Shown: piece after piece, positions 61,234 to 64,000 of the stretch
Position numbering within the stretch: the first letter of the stretch is position 1
Layout of the letters: every line of letters starts with the position of its first letter
DNA from: WRHT01 sp031550525
GTDB lineage: Bacteria > Desulfobacterota > Desulfovibrionia > Desulfovibrionales > Desulfovibrionaceae
DNA: 64,000 nucleotides
Assembly (NCBI GenBank): GCA_031550525.1
Contig: JAVBON010000015.1
Span: 1-64,000 of the forward strand
Direction of reading: 5' to 3'
The notes under the pieces: generated by a model
What the model saw: only the letters and a program-made list of their open reading frames with translations
What the model was told of the DNA's origin: nothing
Database searches by the model: none
Program-made: the position numbers and the translations under genes

Positions 61234-64000
61234 AACAGCACCTCCCGCAGGTTACGCCCGTCAAGGTATACCAGCATGCCGCGCGTTTTCTTGGCGCTGT
61301 TTTCCGCCAAAAGGGCCAGGTAATGGCGCAACTGTTCCTCGTGCTCGGGGCGTGGCGCGCCGGTTTTGTATTCCAGCACCAGCAGCGCGTTTTCAGTTTC
61401 TTCCACCAGCATATCCATGCGGTAGTTGGCTCCGTCCTTGTCCATAATAACCTGCTCGGCGCGGCCTTTTTCAAGCCAGTCAGGAGCTTGGGGCAGATTG
61501 CAAAACCAGAGCAGGGTATCGGTTATTTCCGCTTTGGCTGTTTCCAGCGAGGCAAGGGGCAAATGAAAATTGCGCAGGCTGTGGTTTATGCTTCTTTCAA
61601 TTATAATAGGCAGGTCGCGTAATAAATCTGCTTTATTTTCAGGCATATAAATATTTTCAAGACAATTGTGAAACAATATGCCGCGCGCTCTCTGGTCATA
61701 TTCCACCTCCGGCACGGGGTTGCGGAATATTTTAAGAGCCGGCAGCCAGCGCATGGGCCGCCAACCGGCGTCCGGCATGGTGTAGTTGGCAGGAGAGCAA
61801 GGTTTGCCCGCCGGGGGAGTTTCAGTGGGGGCCGCTATTACGGCGGAGTCCTTTACTTCCGGCAAAGCGCCGCTGTTGAAGATGCCGTCTTGAGAAAATC
61901 TAAAGTCGGCCAGCAACAGTTCCAAAGCCTTGGGTATGCCGGAATTTCGCAAATCGTGCGGCGCGCCGCCTACAAAGGCGTACAGTTCTTCTCCCGCTCT
62001 GGTCCATGCGACGTAAAGCAGATAAAGCTTTTCCAGGGCTTCGGTATTTTTTGCCAGATAATAGCTTTTGCCGGTGTTTTTGGAACTTCGCACCAGCAAA
62101 TTCAGCCCGCCGCACTCGTGCAGCGTGTAGCTTTGCCCGCCAGCCCCGCTAAAACGGTGAAAAGGCATTACCACAACCTTAAACTCAAGCCCCTTGGCTT
62201 TGTGAATGGTCATAATGCGCACGGCATTGGGGCTTTCCGGCGAGGGTATTTTCTCCTCTTTGCCCTTGTCTTCCCAATAGTCCAGAAAGGCGGCCAGCGA
62301 CGAATAGCCCTGTTTTTCCGCACCCAGCAAAAGTTCAAGAAAACGGCGCAGGTATATGGCATAATCCGGCGCAAGCCCGAACAGATTAAAATGTTTGTAC
62401 AGTTCCGCCACTGTATCGTAAGGCCCCATCAGGCCGGACTGGTTGTAGAAGGGCTCCAGCCACGCAGCCCATAGCTCTGGAAAATCGCGGGCGAAAAGGC
62501 GGTAAAGCGGGGCGTGTTTTTGCCTGCCGCCCTCAGGTTGCTCTTTACGCGCTCCGGCTGCCCAGGCCAGCACGTCTTGAGCATCAAGGCCGCTCAGCCT
62601 GCAAAAAACTTCAGGCCCGGAGATGAAATTTATAAAATTGAGGTCATCCGGCGGGTAATCCAGAAAACGCAGCAAAGCCACAAGGCGGCGTATAACCGGG
62701 TTGGCCTCAAGGCGGAAGCTGTGCTCGGTGACAACGCTTATGCCAAGGCTCAGCAGGCGGTTGGCCACAAAGGCCGCCTCATCGCTGGTGCGCACCAGCA
62801 CGGCTATATCGCCGGGGTTGCGGCGCTTCAAAAGATTTTGCAGAAACAGGTTTTGCAGTTTCTCACCAACCTGCGCCTGCAAATCTTCCGCGTCTTCCGC
62901 CGTAATCTTGTGTAGTTGAACAAACCCCTGGTGCCGGTTTGAGGCGTTTTTTCGCGGCAGCTTCTGCTCGCAATTTTCAAAGGCCCTTGCCAGCATGGCC
63001 GCGGCCAGCACTGTAAATTCCCGCGGGTGGGCCGAGGGCAACATGCTTGCGGCCACAGCCTCGGCTATTTTGGGGTGCGACAGGCGCGAGAAAAACATGT
63101 TGTTGTGCCGCACCACCTCCGGCGCGCTGCGCCAGTTGTGCTCAAGGCTGGTCAGCAGCGGTTCTGGCTCCATGCTGGTGAGCGCCGGGTCCGCCGTTAC
63201 CTCGTCAAACAGGGTGGAGTCTCCGCCGCGCCAACTGTAAATGGCTTGTTTTACGTCGCCCACATAATAAAGCGAGCCGCCGCGCGAAAGGCATTCTTCA
63301 ACCAATGGTTGCAGGGCGGCCCACTGGGCCCGGCTGGTGTCTTGAAACTCGTCAATCAGCAGGTGGGTAAGGCGGGAGCCAAGGCGGCAGCAAGCTTCCG
63401 ACACGCCGTTATCCGCGTCCAGCACCTTGGCTGCCAGCACAGGCAGCATGTTTCCGGCAATCTGGCCGGAATCGTTTTGCAGGCGCTCTATGGCGGGCAG
63501 CAAACGCCCGGCTGTTTTGGCGTAAGGCAAAAGGTTTATGGCGTCGCCGTATAATTCCAGCTTTGCCGCATTGGCTGCCACGGCGGAGCAGAAACGGCGG
63601 TAGGCCTCTTCAAGATTGTCATCTATTTTGCTGTGAAAGACCTTGGCGCAACAATGGCTGAAATTCGGCTTGCCTGTATAGGCAGAGGCAGGAAAATCCT
63701 GACCTGGGCGGTAATGTTCCGTCTTTTCAAAAAAGGCGGCGAGGTTTTTGTTGGCCTCAACGCCTTGGCGTTCCATGCTGGCTTGCAGCACTTCAATGCA
63801 TTGCAAAATTTCGTTATGCGCCGCATGCCAGCGGGCATGGAGCTCGTTTTCGTCGGTGCAGGGGGGCTTCGGGCTGCTTTGCATAACCGCGAGCACTTCC
63901 AGAAGTCTCTCCTGAATGCGCCCTTTGGGCGTAAGGCCTGAATATTGGGTATGATTCAGCAGGTAAGCCGCGCAATCTTCAAGCAGGCGCTCGCATTCGG
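61230..64000 (-). CDS. addA: AddA-like UvrD helicase/nuclease, partial
   Basis: At least 923 aa visible, and the 5' end lies beyond 64000, since the frame stays open to the window edge. Visible UvrD helicase motifs are THLLIDEFQDTSRAQWAAL (motif II), YVGDVKQAIYSWRGGD (III), RIMTIHKAKGLEFKVVVMP (V), and YLLYVAWTRAGEELY (VI). The C-terminal RecB-type nuclease has MDMLVEETENALLVLEYKTG. The N-terminal Walker A is outside the window. It is the motor subunit of AddAB, which processes double-strand DNA ends for recombination. The order is addA then addB; in Bacillus the order is the reverse. Confidence 0.9.
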   Translation of the reverse strand, partial: ECERLLEDCAAYLLNHTQYSGLTPKGRIQERLLEVLAVMQSSPKPPCTDENELHARWHAAHNEILQCIEVLQASMERQGVEANKNLAAFFEKTEHYRPGQDFPASAYTGKPNFSHCCAKVFHSKIDDNLEEAYRRFCSAVAANAAKLELYGDAINLLPYAKTAGRLLPAIERLQNDSGQIAGNMLPVLAAKVLDADNGVSEACCRLGSRLTHLLIDEFQDTSRAQWAALQPLVEECLSRGGSLYYVGDVKQAIYSWRGGDSTLFDEVTADPALTSMEPEPLLTSLEHNWRSAPEVVRHNNMFFSRLSHPKIAEAVAASMLPSAHPREFTVLAAAMLARAFENCEQKLPRKNASNRHQGFVQLHKITAEDAEDLQAQVGEKLQNLFLQNLLKRRNPGDIAVLVRTSDEAAFVANRLLSLGISVVTEHSFRLEANPVIRRLVALLRFLDYPPDDLNFINFISGPEVFCRLSGLDAQDVLAWAAGARKEQPEGGRQKHAPLYRLFARDFPELWAAWLEPFYNQSGLMGPYDTVAELYKHFNLFGLAPDYAIYLRRFLELLLGAEKQGYSSLAAFLDYWEDKGKEEKIPSPESPNAVRIMTIHKAKGLEFKVVVMPFHRFSGAGGQSYTLHECGGLNLLVRSSKNTGKSYYLAKNTEALEKLYLLYVAWTRAGEELYAFVGGAPHDLRNSGIPKALELLLADFRFSQDGIFNSGALPEVKDSAVIAAPTETPPAGKPCSPANYTMPDAGWRPMRWLPALKIFRNPVPEVEYDQRARGILFHNCLENIYMPENKADLLRDLPIIIERSINHSLRNFHLPLASLETAKAEITDTLLWFCNLPQAPDWLEKGRAEQVIMDKDGANYRMDMLVEETENALLVLEYKTGAPRPEHEEQLRHYLALLAENSAKKTRGMLVYLDGRNLREVLL

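Noticed and set aside
1..64000. CRISPR array, prophage, integron or rRNA operon
   Set aside because: No regularly spaced direct repeats, cas genes, integrase, phage structural genes or rRNA motifs were seen.

Overview
The window looks like chromosomal DNA of a flagellated, anaerobic deltaproteobacterium, most likely a member of the Desulfovibrionaceae. The evidence is indirect: a motA / two-motB / fapA / flagellar glycosyltransferase / fliK-flgD-flgE cluster, flagellin and fliK behind sigma-54-type promoters, a selenocysteine-encoding selD next to a LysR regulator, a fused ADP-forming acyl-CoA synthetase next to a DRTGG-domain protein, a fused ispDF, and a class A RNase P RNA. I could not run a database search, so genus is not assigned. 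Most genes are housekeeping and densely packed; there is no integrase, CRISPR array, rRNA operon or intact insertion sequence.

Layout. 1-3.3 kb: two strong hairpin terminators bracketing an unexplained 185-nt stretch, then (minus strand) a YjbR/MmcQ protein, a HAD phosphatase and a YcaO-TPR protein. 3.4-6.6 kb: a SWIM/SNF2 helicase, divergent from an oligopeptide-binding protein whose stop codon overlaps the start of a bifunctional RelA/SpoT (6.9-10.8 kb). 11.2-15 kb: kynureninase, an RpiR regulator and an MFS transporter on one strand. 15.3-18.5 kb: a DRTGG protein and an ADP-forming acyl-CoA synthetase, only 25 bp from divergent rnc. 19.3-23.1 kb: flagellin, alanine racemase and alanine dehydrogenase. 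23.3-25.5 kb: an AT-rich patch carrying one unfamiliar gene, a Cys-rich head plus a likely seven-bladed propeller. 25.7-37.6 kb: flagellar hook, motor and flagellin-glycosylation-type genes. 37.7-45 kb: acyl-CoA ligase, ispDF, rnpB, a zinc-ribbon coiled-coil protein, a Nif3-family protein and a FlgO-type outer-membrane cluster. 45.2-47.3 kb: lysR-selD. 47.4-53.7 kb: tRNA-Leu, tig, clpP, clpX, lon. 53.8-56.6 kb: phosphomannomutase and GDP-mannose pyrophosphorylase. 56.9-64 kb: a nitronate monooxygenase/FabK-like protein, and addB-addA running off the right edge.

The least ordinary signal is a family of five dispersed palindromic elements, about 150 bp each, at 12664, 23121, 30201, 43042 and 56682. 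They share near-perfect 17-18 bp terminal inverted repeats and lie in both orientations. In several copies a base change in one arm is matched by the complementary change in the other. In three copies the TAG at the element edge is the stop codon of the neighbouring gene (rpiR, ald, and the GT9 glycosyltransferase). They look like MITEs that target YTAR-like sites and survive where the target is a stop codon.

Other points to check: the in-frame UGA of selD with a SECIS-like hairpin, which ordinary gene calling would mis-start; a promoter - mini-ORF - terminator unit directly before the Nif3-family gene; a lysR whose best -10 box leaves almost no 5' leader; and the 25-bp divergent start-to-start spacing at rnc.
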